Source of the DNA: an uncultured Fusobacterium sp.
GTDB taxonomy: Bacteria; Fusobacteriota; Fusobacteriia; Fusobacteriales; Fusobacteriaceae
Length of the DNA: 14,052 nt
NCBI GenBank assembly: GCA_900542625.1
Contig: UQOH01000054.1
Coordinates: 1-14,052, forward strand
Reading direction: 5' to 3'
Under the pieces are notes generated by a model, which made no database searches, was not told the DNA's origin, and saw only the letters and a program-made list of their open reading frames with translations. Positions 12,882 through 14,052 of this stretch are shown here, piece after piece (the stretch's first letter is position 1; each line of letters starts with the position of its first letter). The translations under genes and the position numbers were made by a program.

Positions 12882-14030
12882 TTAAAATTTTAACTTTTCT
12901 ATTCTGTCAAAAGCCTCTTTCAACACTGATATATCAAGAGTACATGCAATTCTTACAAACCCTTTCACTCCAAAAGTGTCACCATTCACAACAAGAATAG
13001 CGCAGTTATCAAAAAGATAATCTTTAAACTCCTGTGAGCTCATTCCAGTTTTCTGAATATTTACAAAAAGATATATTCCTCCCTCTGCCTTAAAACAATC
13101 AAGAAAATCAATATTTTTAATTCTGTTATAGCAGTATTCCACTCTCTCTTTAAAGATAGGAACTAAACTGTTTTTTAATCTCTTGTAATCTCTCAAAGCA
13201 TAAAGGGCACATCTCTGTGAAACAGCAGGAGCACTGTAAACTATAGCCTCATTAATATAGTTCACACATTCGATAATATCTCTTGGTGCAAACATATAAC
13301 CTATTCTCCAGCCGGTCATGGCAAAGTTTTTGGAAAAACTGCATACAGTAACAGTTCTTTCTTTCATATCAGGAAGTGTTGCCAAAGGAACAAACTCTCT
13401 CTCATATGAATAAAAATCATATACATCGTCTGCCACAACAAGAATATCATGTTCAATAGCAAACTCTCTTATAATATTCAGGCTTTCAAGATTGTAGCAC
13501 ACACCTGTGGGATTTGAAGGAGAGTTTACAACAATAGCTTTTGTTTTTGAAGTAACTGCCTTTTCCAAATCCTCTCTCACTATCTGAAATCCATTTTCAA
13601 ATTTTGTTTCAACTATAACAGGTTTCCCGTCAGACAGTGTTATCTGATCTGCATACACAGGGAAGAAAGGAGCAAGAAGAATAACCTCATCTCCATGATT
13701 TAAAATACTTTTAAATAAAAGATAAAGCCCGTGGCATGCACCTGTAACAACCATTACATCATCAGGAGTATATTCATAATTATTAAAATTTTCTCTGTGA
13801 TATTTACAGATTTACTCACGAAGTTCCAAATATCCGTAAGAATTTGTGTAGTGAGTATGTCCTGCCTCAGCATCAGCCATAGCTTTTTTAATAATCTCCC
13901 TGTCTGTTGTTATATCCAAATCACCTATTCCCAAATTAATCGGTGTATAAGGCATATCTTTTGGAAAATCTTTTTTTACTCCCATTGAATATTCTCTTTT
14001 TAAAAATTTATCTGCAATAAAGTTTCTCAT
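12882..14030 (-). pseudogene. PLP aminotransferase (class I/II), interrupted by in-frame TAA
   Basis: A fold-type I aminotransferase gene of 382 codons that has one in-frame TAA at 13812-13814, codon 73. Both sides align to a single protein: before it INLGIGDLDITTD and HTHYTNSYGYLELRE; after it the PDDVMVVTGACHGLY, VVNSPSNPTG, DDVYDFYSYE and SFSKNFAMTGWRIGY blocks, with the PLP lysine at residue 234 and an arginine at 242. A typical member is 385-395 residues, so the two parts add up to full length. The stop follows ELRE and precedes ICKYHREN, where a single change from GAA (Glu) would restore it. ATG 14030 follows GGGGGAA. Internal ATG 13754 would lose the N-terminal arm and part of the large domain, so a functional product from there is unlikely. 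The amino-acid substrate is unclear. Confidence 0.85.
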
Positions 14031-14052
14031 TTTAAGTTCCCCCAAACCTAAA

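Overview
The window is AT-rich DNA whose genes mostly have strong GGAGG-type ribosome binding sites. Gene content, low GC, a standard code and the protein style suggest a fermentative anaerobe of the Fusobacteriota, most likely Fusobacterium. That is an inference from protein character, not from a marker gene. No rRNA, tRNA, CRISPR array, transposase or prophage gene is visible.

Layout. (1) 3-1198, + strand: the 3' part of a YeiH-type ten-helix membrane protein, then a small protein I do not recognise. (2) 5007-1278, - strand: a beta-glucoside operon with a PTS EIIBC permease, a GH1 6-phospho-beta-glucosidase and a HAD-IIB sugar phosphatase. (3) 5303-6314, + strand: a MarR-family regulator and a GNAT acetyltransferase, each preceded by the same palindrome (TAGTGTATATACAC core). 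(4) 8491-6675, - strand: a LysR regulator and an RpiR-type SIS-domain regulator. (5) 8637-12651, + strand: five closely spaced genes divergent from LysR. They encode a cytosolic aldo/keto reductase, a second aldo/keto reductase with a signal peptide broken by an in-frame TGA, a cysteine-rich flavodoxin-fold NAD(P)H/FMN oxidoreductase, an exported cyclophilin-like small protein, and an exported alpha/beta hydrolase with Cys at the nucleophile position. (6) 14030-12882, - strand: a class I/II aminotransferase broken by one in-frame TAA.

How the parts work together. In the bgl operon, beta-glucosides enter as 6-phosphates through EIIBC and are hydrolysed by the GH1 enzyme; the HAD protein probably dephosphorylates sugar phosphates. 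The MarR protein probably represses itself and the acetyltransferase. The LysR protein sits across a 17-bp dyad that overlaps its own -35 and lies about 66 bp upstream of the expected start of the aldo/keto reductase operon, the classic layout for a LysR-type self-repressor and activator. That operon mixes cytosolic redox enzymes with exported proteins, and its substrate cannot be read from the sequence.

Every convergent gene junction in the window (1199-1277, 6315-6674, 12652-12881) carries a palindromic element. The second and third are clearly diverged copies of one non-coding, terminal-inverted-repeat (MITE-like) element in opposite orientations. The first looks like a minimal version. 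They may act as bidirectional terminators.
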